The notes under the pieces were generated by a model. The model saw only the letters and a list, made by a program, of their open reading frames with translations, made no database searches and was not told the origin of the DNA. The position numbers and the translations under genes were made by a program. A stretch of DNA of 7,445 nt from an uncultured Syntrophobacteraceae bacterium (GTDB taxonomy: Bacteria; Desulfobacterota; Syntrophobacteria; Syntrophobacterales; Syntrophobacteraceae), in the NCBI GenBank assembly GCA_937889795.1, contig CALBZH010000315.1, positions 1-7,445 on the forward strand, written 5' to 3'. This document shows positions 1 to 6,234 of this stretch, piece by piece (position 1 is the stretch's first letter; every line of letters starts with the position of its first letter).

Positions 1-2185
1 CCGGCTCGTCTTTCACGCAATCCTGCGTGACATCACGGAACGCAAGGAAGCCGAGCAGGATTTGCAGCGTTCGAAAGCGGATCTGGAAGAGACCAATCAG
101 CACCTGGAGAATGCCATTGAGAGGGCGAACCGGATGGCCATTGAGGCTGAACAAGCGAGCATGGCCAAGAGCATGTTTCTGGCCAACATGAGTCATGAGA
201 TCCGTACGCCCATCAACGGGCTGATGGGGATGACAGAACTGCTTCAGGGGACAGAATTGGACGAAGAACAGCGCCACTATGTTGAAGCGATTCACAGCAG
301 CGCAAAGGCATTGACGACAGTAATTGAGGATATTCTCGATTACTCCAAGATCGAGGCTGGAAAGGTTGAACTGGAAGCCTCCGATTTCGATCTGAGGGGC
401 GTCCTTGAAGAGGTGAGCGAGATTTTATCATCGAAGTGTATTGAGAAGGGATTGGAGCTTGCGTGTCTGGTTGACCCTCGGGTTCCTTCTCTCGTGAGGG
501 GAGATCCAGGCCGATTGCGGCAGATATTGCTCAACCTGGTAGGAAACGCAGTCAAATTTACATCGGAAGGGGAGGTGCGTGTTCGAGTGAGCATGGTGAA
601 TGAAAGGGATCGTGAGGTTACCGTTCGACTCACGATCACCGATACCGGGATCGGCATTCCCCATGGTCGCATGCACCGCCTCTTTCAATCTTTTTCTCAG
701 GTGGACGCGTCAATGACACGCAGGTACGGAGGATCTGGGTTGGGCCTCGCCATCTGCAAGCAGCTCGCGGAAATGATGGGCGGGCATATCGGAGTTGAAA
801 GCGAACACGGCAAAGGTTCGACATTCTGGTTCACTGCGGTATTGGAAAAGGCAAAGGAGATTGGAGAGTCGCCATACGTGCTCCCTGAAGACATGCGCAA
901 TTGCAGCATCCTTATCGTGGATGCCAATGAAACCAATCGTATCATGCTCCATGAGACTCTCCGTTCGTGGGGATGCCGCCCAGACACGGCATTGGACGCA
1001 CCCACGGCATTAGAAAAACTGCAGATGGCAGCTCTGCAAGGAGAGCCTTTCCGTATCGTCCTCCTCGACATAAACGTTTCTGGAATGGACATTCGATCGT
1101 TTGCTAGGAGGATCAGAGGAGCAGAGGAGCTTAAGCACCCACGTTTGATCATGGTTTCATCTGTCCGCAGTCGAGGCGAATCGAAGCAACTGGGGGAGCT
1201 AGACGTTTCGGCTGTGCTCACCAAGCCCATCAAACGTGCTAATCTTCGTGACTGTTTAACTGCCGTCCACGGAAACTCGATCGAAAGGCCCCACTTCGAA
1301 GTCACAGAGTATGTCGAACGCAGACCCCACTGCGCATTTCCCATGAACAGATATTCGGAGCCCGCAACGGGGAAAGAGAACATCAGGGTTCTTGTGGCTG
1401 AAGACAACCGCACAAACCAGACAATAGCTCTGCGCATGCTGCAGAGGCTCGGTTATGAGGCCGATCTCGCAACGAACGGCAAGGAGGCGGTCGAGGCGGC
1501 TGCGCAAAGACACTACGCGCTTATCCTGATGGATTTGCAGATGCCCCAATTGGATGGGTTTGAAGCGACAACCGCCATCCGGAATAGGGAGGCTCGTTGT
1601 GGCGGGCATACTCCCATAGTTGCAGTCACTGCTCATGCCATGAAGGGCGACCGAGAGCTGTGCCTGGCCGCAGGCATGGATGACTATATTGCCAAACCCT
1701 TGAGCTCAGGAGAGCTCGCCAGGGTGATTGACGGACTTGTGTTCGGGGCCTTTGCATCCGGCCACGTGACAACCTGGACCGCCGCATCCGGGAAGGCAGT
1801 TTTCAACGAAAGTGCATTCATGGATCGTTTGGGCGGAGAAGAAGCGGCTGGATGGGAGATCATCGGAATATTCCTCGAGGACGCACCTCAACTTATCAAG
1901 AACATGCTTGAAGCCCTGCAGAAGAACGACCTCGCTGCCGTGCGCCGATATGGGCACAAGCTGAAGGGTGCTGCCGCAACAATTGATGCCGAAGCTATGC
2001 AGCAAGCAGCGTATGAGGTTGAGCAGTCTGCGGTCGGGAGCCAAGATCTAAGCAGGCTTCAGTCGCTGATTGAGCATCTCGGAGACGAATTACTGACGCT
2101 TAGGGGTACATTGTCAACCCTTGCGCTTCAGGGGGGAATCACGAGACACCGGACTGTTGCCAACTCGCAACATCCGTTTCCTTAA
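1..2185 (+). CDS. Hybrid sensor histidine kinase (PAS tail-HisKA-HATPase-REC-REC-HPt), 5' end missing
   Basis: The reading frame is open to the left edge (first whole codon at 2), so the sensory N-terminus is missing. The first residues, ending in [10 protein letters not shown], are the tail of a PAS/PAC domain followed by a coiled coil. Counting from the TTG codon at 62 as residue 1: the HisKA H-box ([10 protein letters not shown]) has phospho-acceptor H45; the HATPase has the N-box around N162, G1 DTGIGIP at 194-200 and G2 GGSGLGLA at 223-230, all intact. Receiver 1 (about 282-400) has D336 and K388, but its acidic pair reads D287-A288. Receiver 2 (about 441-560) is complete: E447, D448, D491, T523, K545. 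A C-terminal HPt carries H632 in GHKLKG. The expected relay is H45 to D491 to H632 and then to a separate receiver. No membrane segment is visible in the part present. The stop is TAA at 2183. It faces the REC-PilZ gene tail to tail, and that protein is a candidate phosphate acceptor (inferred from proximity only). Resembles BarA/ArcB-type hybrid kinases; the stimulus is unknown. Confidence 0.95.
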   Translation, partial: RLVFHAILRDITERKEAEQDLQRSKADLEETNQHLENAIERANRMAIEAEQASMAKSMFLANMSHEIRTPINGLMGMTELLQGTELDEEQRHYVEAIHSSAKALTTVIEDILDYSKIEAGKVELEASDFDLRGVLEEVSEILSSKCIEKGLELACLVDPRVPSLVRGDPGRLRQILLNLVGNAVKFTSEGEVRVRVSMVNERDREVTVRLTITDTGIGIPHGRMHRLFQSFSQVDASMTRRYGGSGLGLAICKQLAEMMGGHIGVESEHGKGSTFWFTAVLEKAKEIGESPYVLPEDMRNCSILIVDANETNRIMLHETLRSWGCRPDTALDAPTALEKLQMAALQGEPFRIVLLDINVSGMDIRSFARRIRGAEELKHPRLIMVSSVRSRGESKQLGELDVSAVLTKPIKRANLRDCLTAVHGNSIERPHFEVTEYVERRPHCAFPMNRYSEPATGKENIRVLVAEDNRTNQTIALRMLQRLGYEADLATNGKEAVEAAAQRHYALILMDLQMPQLDGFEATTAIRNREARCGGHTPIVAVTAHAMKGDRELCLAAGMDDYIAKPLSSGELARVIDGLVFGAFASGHVTTWTAASGKAVFNESAFMDRLGGEEAAGWEIIGIFLEDAPQLIKNMLEALQKNDLAAVRRYGHKLKGAAATIDAEAMQQAAYEVEQSAVGSQDLSRLQSLIEHLGDELLTLRGTLSTLALQGGITRHRTVANSQHPFP

Positions 2186-2202
2186 TCCCCCTCTCCTTCC
2201 CC

Positions 2203-2218
2203 GCAGCCAGGAGGCTGC
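2203..2218 (+). terminator. Possible weak terminator hairpin between convergent genes
   Basis: Arms GCAGCC and GGCTGC form a perfect 6-bp stem around an AGGA loop, 18 bases past the stop of the hybrid kinase gene. The following TCTTCATC is only a poor T-tract, so the termination role is uncertain. The 74-bp gap between the two convergent genes has no other structure I could see. Confidence 0.35.
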
Positions 2219-2259
2219 TCTTCATCAACGCCATTCGTGATCAAGAACGGGGACGATAT

Positions 2260-3348
2260 CTATAGCAAATGGCTGATGGTCCTGAGGTAGGTTTCAACTG
2301 TCTTTAAAGTATTTCCGTCGGGATCGCCAAATTCTATCCCCACAGAGATTCGTCGGCCGTCTTGTGCCACGTTTTTCGATCTTCCTGAAAAGCTAACAGC
2401 ATCTTTTAACCCCGCAAGCTCCAATGTTAGCTCAATGTCATCCCCAACGAGAATCGAACGAGAGTCATCATTCTGACAATTGGCAACAAATCTACATCCT
2501 CCGATGCTTATATCAATTACCAAACCACTGTATTCTGAGTTCTTAACTTTGCTCCTTAATCGAGCCGGAAGGTAACAATCGACTCTTTGATTCTTGCGCA
2601 ATTCATGTGCTTCCACCGATTCCGGGTAAGATAGAAAGATAAGTTTCATGGGGTTCTTGATATAATTCAAAACTTTCGAATTGAATGCATAAACTGTACC
2701 TGAATATAGATATAGAACACGAACGCTATTTCCTTCGTACAACTTCGTTTCAATTGCTGAAAGCTTTGGACATTGAACTAATACATATTCGCCGTGATGT
2801 ATGCCTGTTACAAATGTGCGCAGTCTAGCTCCAACACCTTCAATTTCTAACTGAACTTCAATTCCATAGTTGATTTGAAGTATTATATGATTTATTTCAA
2901 CTTTATCCAAACTTAGCCAATTATGTTTGGACATTTCCATGATAATTTCGTTATCCAAATTATCTTTATCTCCCGATGGCCTATTGTAGCATTTTAGAAT
3001 CTTATCTGAAATGGTCTTGCTGTGAATAGGTTTGACGATGAAGTCCTGAATACCTATTCTAATGCACTCGAGAACACGTTCTCGGTCCGACAGGGAACTG
3101 GCGACAATGACGTGGATCTCGTCATCCTCGGATTCTTCGCGTATAGCCTTGAGAACAGAAATACCATCGATATCCGGAAGCCCAATATCCAAGACCATGA
3201 TATCCGGATGCCATTCGCGATAAGCGTCCAGCGCGGCTCCACCTGTGGCAGCAAAACTGCACTCGAAGATCTGTGAGCTCAGGCCATGCTTGTAGAGTGC
3301 TTGCGTACCTCTGTCGTCTTCGACAATTAGAACCTTCAGCTTCTTCAT
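2260..3348 (-). CDS. Response regulator with receiver, YcgR-like N and PilZ (c-di-GMP-binding) domains
   Basis: A 362-residue cytoplasmic protein. The receiver (1-120) has acidic residues E10/D11/D12, phospho-acceptor D54 (VLDIGLPDIDG), S84 in the switch position and K106 (VKP), so it should be phosphorylatable. A beta-rich segment (about 150-245) looks like the PilZN/YcgR-N domain that precedes PilZ in flagellar-brake proteins. The C-terminal PilZ domain has both ligand motifs: RxxxR (R251-R255, RKNQR) and DxSxxG (D279, S281, G284 in DISIGG), so c-di-GMP binding is expected. There is no DNA-binding domain, so output is probably protein-protein control of motility, polysaccharide or similar (inference). 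Start: the frame could open at GTG 3372 or ATG 3366, but ATG 3348 is chosen because GAGGGTG lies 3 bases upstream of it (5 from the GAGG core) and the receiver begins directly with KKLKVLIVEDD. By hand count, DNA at about 2461-3060 is near 36% GC against about 53% in 3061-3300, a sharp change inside the receiver. Confidence 0.93.
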   Translation of the reverse strand: MKKLKVLIVEDDRGTQALYKHGLSSQIFECSFAATGGAALDAYREWHPDIMVLDIGLPDIDGISVLKAIREESEDDEIHVIVASSLSDRERVLECIRIGIQDFIVKPIHSKTISDKILKCYNRPSGDKDNLDNEIIMEMSKHNWLSLDKVEINHIILQINYGIEVQLEIEGVGARLRTFVTGIHHGEYVLVQCPKLSAIETKLYEGNSVRVLYLYSGTVYAFNSKVLNYIKNPMKLIFLSYPESVEAHELRKNQRVDCYLPARLRSKVKNSEYSGLVIDISIGGCRFVANCQNDDSRSILVGDDIELTLELAGLKDAVSFSGRSKNVAQDGRRISVGIEFGDPDGNTLKTVETYLRTISHLL

Positions 3349-3350
3349 AA

Positions 3351-3357
3351 CACCCTC
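3351..3357 (-). promoter_or_regulatory. Shine-Dalgarno site that fixes the REC-PilZ start
   Basis: On the minus strand this reads GAGGGTG, with the GAGG core 5 bases before the ATG at 3348. The alternative upstream starts (ATG 3366, GTG 3372) lack a comparable purine-rich site. This favours the shorter protein of 362 residues. Confidence 0.65.
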
Positions 3358-3372
3358 GTTCGACATGGCCAC

Positions 3373-3599
3373 AACGACTCAGCATCCAGGCGGTCCCTCC
3401 GTGGCGCGTCCCATTGCCTCTTCTTCTGACACATATCCTCCGTTCCTGTCCAGAGGCGAAGGAGCTCTCCCGTGCCATCTCATGCTAAGATGGGCGAGAA
3501 GGCTACTGCTTGCTCGCGAAGATTAACGTTGTCACGGCGAGGGCGTGTTAGATATCTCTCCTGAAAGAACAACGTCCTGAAATTCGCCAAGTTTTCAGA
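3373..3599. other. Upstream region of the REC-PilZ gene, no gene recognised
   Basis: These 227 bases lie ahead of the REC-PilZ gene and should hold its promoter unless it is transcribed from the upstream kinase gene. I found no convincing -35/-10 pair. A sigma-54-like TGGCACG at about 3472-3478 (minus strand) has the wrong spacing to its GC element. The only clear structure is the pair of direct repeats at 3559-3582. Minus-strand reading frames here are short and run out of frame into the REC gene, so they look non-coding. Confidence 0.5.
3559..3582. repeat. Two 8-bp direct repeats with 16-bp period
   Basis: TCCTGAAA occurs at 3559-3566 and again at 3575-3582 (TTTCAGGA on the minus strand). 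The 16-bp period is not a multiple of a full helical turn (about 1.5 turns). Tandem short repeats upstream of a gene can be operator half-sites, but the distance of about 210 bp to the REC-PilZ start and the lack of a defined promoter leave this open. Just beyond, 3596-3608 holds a small inverted repeat, CAGAT/ATCTG. Confidence 0.4.
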
Positions 3600-3920
3600 T
3601 CATATCTGGATTTGGACGTCCTGTTTTGCGGCACTGATGCTATCGGGGAAAGGCGCGTGATTGTGACGGTTGGCTATCGTCATAGGTTCTCCAGTCAACC
3701 GCAAGAGTGCCTGGAAATAGTGCAGATATTTCATATTCATCAGCGCTAGGTCCCTGCCGGGGGCTCTATCCGGCCCGACCGCCAGTAGACGCTGAACCGA
3801 TGCGAGGGAAGGCACGCGTGCCCCTTCGTATGCAGCTCCGATGAGGCTGGAGAGCATGCCGCACCCCGAGACGACCGTGAGCGCCTCGTTTTCGACATGG
3901 CCAGCCCCAAGCAGATCCAC
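3600..3920 (-). CDS. Small hypothetical ORF in frame after the pseudo-kinase stop
   Basis: An ORF of 106 codons that I do not recognise. It opens immediately past the TGA at 3936-3938 that ends the upstream kinase gene and is in the same frame, giving about 111 sense codons in a row up to the TGA at 3600-3602. GTG at 3920 has no ribosome site. ATG at 3857 has a GGGG six bases upstream and would give 85 residues. The product has no evident membrane segment, signal peptide or known motif; its C-terminus is His/Asn-rich and hydrophilic. The first half is rich in G/C-ending codons, the last part less so. It could be a real small gene, the decayed remnant of a longer one, or a chance open frame in GC-rich DNA. 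The kinase ends on a normal final ATPase-fold strand (ISIPL), which argues against a simple nonsense mutation. Confidence 0.25.
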   Translation of the reverse strand: MDLLGAGHVENEALTVVSGCGMLSSLIGAAYEGARVPSLASVQRLLAVGPDRAPGRDLALMNMKYLHYFQALLRLTGEPMTIANRHNHAPFPDSISAAKQDVQIQI

Positions 3921-3935
3921 CTGCCACGAAGTCGT

Positions 3936-6155
3936 TCAGAGGGGAATGCTGATATTCATCAGGAGCTTGTCGGGCTCACTCCTGCGCAGCTGGATGACGC
4001 CCCGGTGCTTGTGGATGATCATTTTGGCGAGGGGCAGATCGAGGGCCTTGGTAGGATCGAGCCGCGTCGTGAAGGGGTAGAAGAAGTGGTCGATATCGTC
4101 CGGTGAGATCTGCACACTGGTCACTTCCATCTCGGCGTGCACGGCGTTCTCGCCCGAATAGGTCTGGACGCTGAGCCCGCCCTGGCCGTGGCAATAGCCC
4201 ACCATGGCCTGGACAACGCTCCCGAGCACCCGCTTGAACAGGGGCCGGTCAAGGGGCACGAAGGGAAGCGTCGATGCGAGATCCACGCTGCAGGTCATGA
4301 CGTGCTCTTTGAACAAATCCCGCTGCTCGGCCAGAACCTCCAAGACGAGATCATTGAGAGACGCTCGCTCGGCCACAATCTCGAACGGCTTCAGGTAGGC
4401 CAGCGTTTTCTCGAGTATCTTTTCAAGCCGCGCGACCTCCTGAACGATGATCTGGACCTTCTCCCGGTTGGGATCCTCCTCGGGCATCCCCCGCAGCAGT
4501 CGTCGCGCAAACCCCCCCGCGGCCACCAGCGGATTGCGGATCTCGTGGGCCAGCCGTGCGGAAATCTCGGTCAGCGTGCGGAGCTCTTCCGTCTGCAAAA
4601 TCTGGTGCTGCAGTCGATGCCGATCGGTCACATCCACCAGGAATCCGTCCACCGTCTCGACGTGCCCCTGCTCGTCAAGGATCGGCTGCGCGTGGTCGAG
4701 GACGAAGACCTGCTTCCCTCCGGCGTGCAGGATCCGATACTCGGCCTTGAATTCGACGCCCTCCCGGAGGCAACGGTCCATCATGGGCCAGACGCGCACC
4801 CGGTCATCCTCCAAGACCTTGTTTTTCCAGAACCCGACATCCTGCATGACATGCCAGACCGGGATCCCAAGCAAATCCTCGACAGAATGGTTGACGAAGA
4901 TCGTTCGGCCGTTGGAAAGCAGCCGGTACACGACCAAAGGGATGCTCTCGACCATGGTGCGGTATTTTTCTTCGGACTCCCGAAGGGCGCGCGTTCTCAA
5001 GTGCACCATCTGCTCTAGGTTTTCAGCGTAATCCCGGATCTTCTCACGAGACAGCTCCAGGGAAAGCAGCATCTCGTCAAGGGCTTCCGCAAGGACTCCG
5101 ATCTCGCCCGAAGGCCGCAGTCCCAGGGGGTAGACTTGGCTCCCCGTCGCGATCTCCCGCGCGAAGGTAACCATTCTGGCGATCGGCTTGGTGAAATAGT
5201 CACTGATGAGGTAGATCGCTGCGACCGAGAACAGCATGCCCAGAACCCCAACCCCGATCATGAGCCAACGATAATGATGGATGACCCTCAGCGTACCGCT
5301 CCGGTCAACACGAAATTCCGCCAGCCCCACGATCTTCCCCTGGTAATTGTCGAAAGCCCGCACCCACACGGAGAATTCTCTGTCAGCCTCCTTGCGGATC
5401 AGCATCACGGGCCAGCCCGTCGTGAAAACCTCACGGTAAGCCGGCTCCTCCCGCACGAAGGATTGGCCGGTGGTGCTCTCCAGGCTTTTGAACGAGCTGC
5501 CATCTTGATCCGGGAGCAGGAGTGAGGCTTCAATCCCGAATTGATTCTTCATCTCCTCGAGAAAGACACTGCCGAAGTTAAAGCCGATCTCGACACTGCC
5601 GACCACCGTGCCCTCGTGATAGACCGGCGCGACGCCTCGTATGCCGTAACCCGTCAAGCCCTCCTCGAGCCCAAAGGTTTCTTTTCCGCTCGAAAGCGCG
5701 TCGGAGATCGTCTTTCGGTAGCCAAGATCGTCGCCGAACTCGTAAAGGCGCTGAAGGCGAATCAGCATCCTGGGGGGAAGGACGTGGAAGTTGAACTGGC
5801 TGATGCCGTACTGACGCTTCATGAAGACATAGGCCGGGTAGCAAAGCTGAATGAGCCTCATCCGGTCCTGGTTGGCCAGGGCTCCTGCAACCTCGGGATT
5901 TCGCGCCATGCTGGACGCAACACTCACCGCCCATCGGCCCTGGGCCTGAATGTTATAATCGAAGGCCCTGTGATAGCCGTGCATGCGCTCCCGCTCCTCG
6001 CGGATGATCAAGTCATTTTCACTGAGGATGGCAAGAACAGTCAAAGACGTGGTGCCAAAGAAGGCGAGAAAGAAGAAGGAAATGCTCAGACGATACCTGA
6101 GCGGCATGTTGCGCAGTCGATTCCAGAAGGACTGTGTCGTCCTTTGACCTTCCAT
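3936..6155 (-). CDS. Membrane PAS sensor histidine kinase with Cache-like periplasmic domain and degenerate ATPase domain
   Basis: 739 residues. TM1 about 22-45, periplasmic region about 46-295, TM2 about 297-317, HAMP about 318-370, coiled coil to 398, PAS/PAC about 395-515, HisKA about 522-590, C-terminal ATPase-like domain about 595-739. The periplasmic part (FHVLPPRM, FGDDL, then GYGIRGVAPVYHEGTVVGSVEIGF at 169-192) resembles dCache_3-type ligand-sensing domains. The H-box is intact (LAHEIRNPL, H537, E538, N541). The ATPase domain keeps its fold signature FFYPFTT (691-697) and terminal strand, but has A650 where the N-box Asn is expected, VTSVQ (678-682) in place of DxGxG, and ALD (704-706) in place of the G2 glycines. 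ATP binding is therefore doubtful. There is no frameshift: homology-like pattern continues to the stop. ATG 6155 is preceded by AGGCGG with 5-base spacing. It lies 79 bp after gltX, beyond a terminator-like hairpin. Ligand unknown; no receiver gene follows directly. Confidence 0.92.
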   Translation of the reverse strand: MEGQRTTQSFWNRLRNMPLRYRLSISFFFLAFFGTTSLTVLAILSENDLIIREERERMHGYHRAFDYNIQAQGRWAVSVASSMARNPEVAGALANQDRMRLIQLCYPAYVFMKRQYGISQFNFHVLPPRMLIRLQRLYEFGDDLGYRKTISDALSSGKETFGLEEGLTGYGIRGVAPVYHEGTVVGSVEIGFNFGSVFLEEMKNQFGIEASLLLPDQDGSSFKSLESTTGQSFVREEPAYREVFTTGWPVMLIRKEADREFSVWVRAFDNYQGKIVGLAEFRVDRSGTLRVIHHYRWLMIGVGVLGMLFSVAAIYLISDYFTKPIARMVTFAREIATGSQVYPLGLRPSGEIGVLAEALDEMLLSLELSREKIRDYAENLEQMVHLRTRALRESEEKYRTMVESIPLVVYRLLSNGRTIFVNHSVEDLLGIPVWHVMQDVGFWKNKVLEDDRVRVWPMMDRCLREGVEFKAEYRILHAGGKQVFVLDHAQPILDEQGHVETVDGFLVDVTDRHRLQHQILQTEELRTLTEISARLAHEIRNPLVAAGGFARRLLRGMPEEDPNREKVQIIVQEVARLEKILEKTLAYLKPFEIVAERASLNDLVLEVLAEQRDLFKEHVMTCSVDLASTLPFVPLDRPLFKRVLGSVVQAMVGYCHGQGGLSVQTYSGENAVHAEMEVTSVQISPDDIDHFFYPFTTRLDPTKALDLPLAKMIIHKHRGVIQLRRSEPDKLLMNISIPL

Positions 6156-6160
6156 GCCGT

Positions 6161-6166
6161 CCGCCT
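6161..6166 (-). promoter_or_regulatory. Ribosome binding site of the sensor kinase gene
   Basis: AGGCGG on the minus strand, 5 bases before ATG 6155. It supports this start over the internal ATG at codon 17, which would leave TM1 only a few residues from the N-terminus. Confidence 0.55.
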
Positions 6167-6184
6167 GTCGTGCAGCTTCACCAG

Positions 6185-6220
6185 AAAAGATCCCCCGGGG
6201 GCGCGTGGCCTCCCGGGATC
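6185..6220 (-). terminator. Terminator-like hairpin after gltX
   Basis: On the minus strand GATCCCGGG (6220-6212) can pair with CCCGGGGGATC (6199-6189), a 9-bp GC-rich stem with a two-G bulge and a loop of about 12 bases, followed directly by TTTT (6188-6185). It sits 14 bases past the gltX stop. It would end gltX transcription and uncouple the sensor kinase, although the kinase promoter would then have to lie in under 30 bp or inside the gltX end, so partial read-through is possible. Confidence 0.55.
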
Positions 6221-6234
6221 CCTTGCGCTCCGAC

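Noticed and set aside
697..1437. Minus-strand ORF of 246 codons opposite the hybrid kinase
   Set aside because: Overlaps the HATPase and receiver 1 coding region, whose motifs are clear; the antisense translation is Ser/Arg-rich without domains.
3122..3478. Minus-strand ORF of 118 codons overlapping the REC start
   Set aside because: Out of frame with the intact receiver; most of its length is a shadow of the REC domain and the remainder shows no coding signal.
3462..3478. Sigma-54-like element (TGGCACG on the minus strand) upstream of REC-PilZ
   Set aside because: The following GC is one base too close to the GG compared with the strict -24/-12 spacing, and the TTGC part is absent.
4137..5018. 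Plus-strand ORF of 293 codons opposite the sensor kinase
   Set aside because: Antisense shadow of the PAS-HisKA-ATPase region; no domain pattern, and low-complexity His/Asp/Pro/Leu composition.
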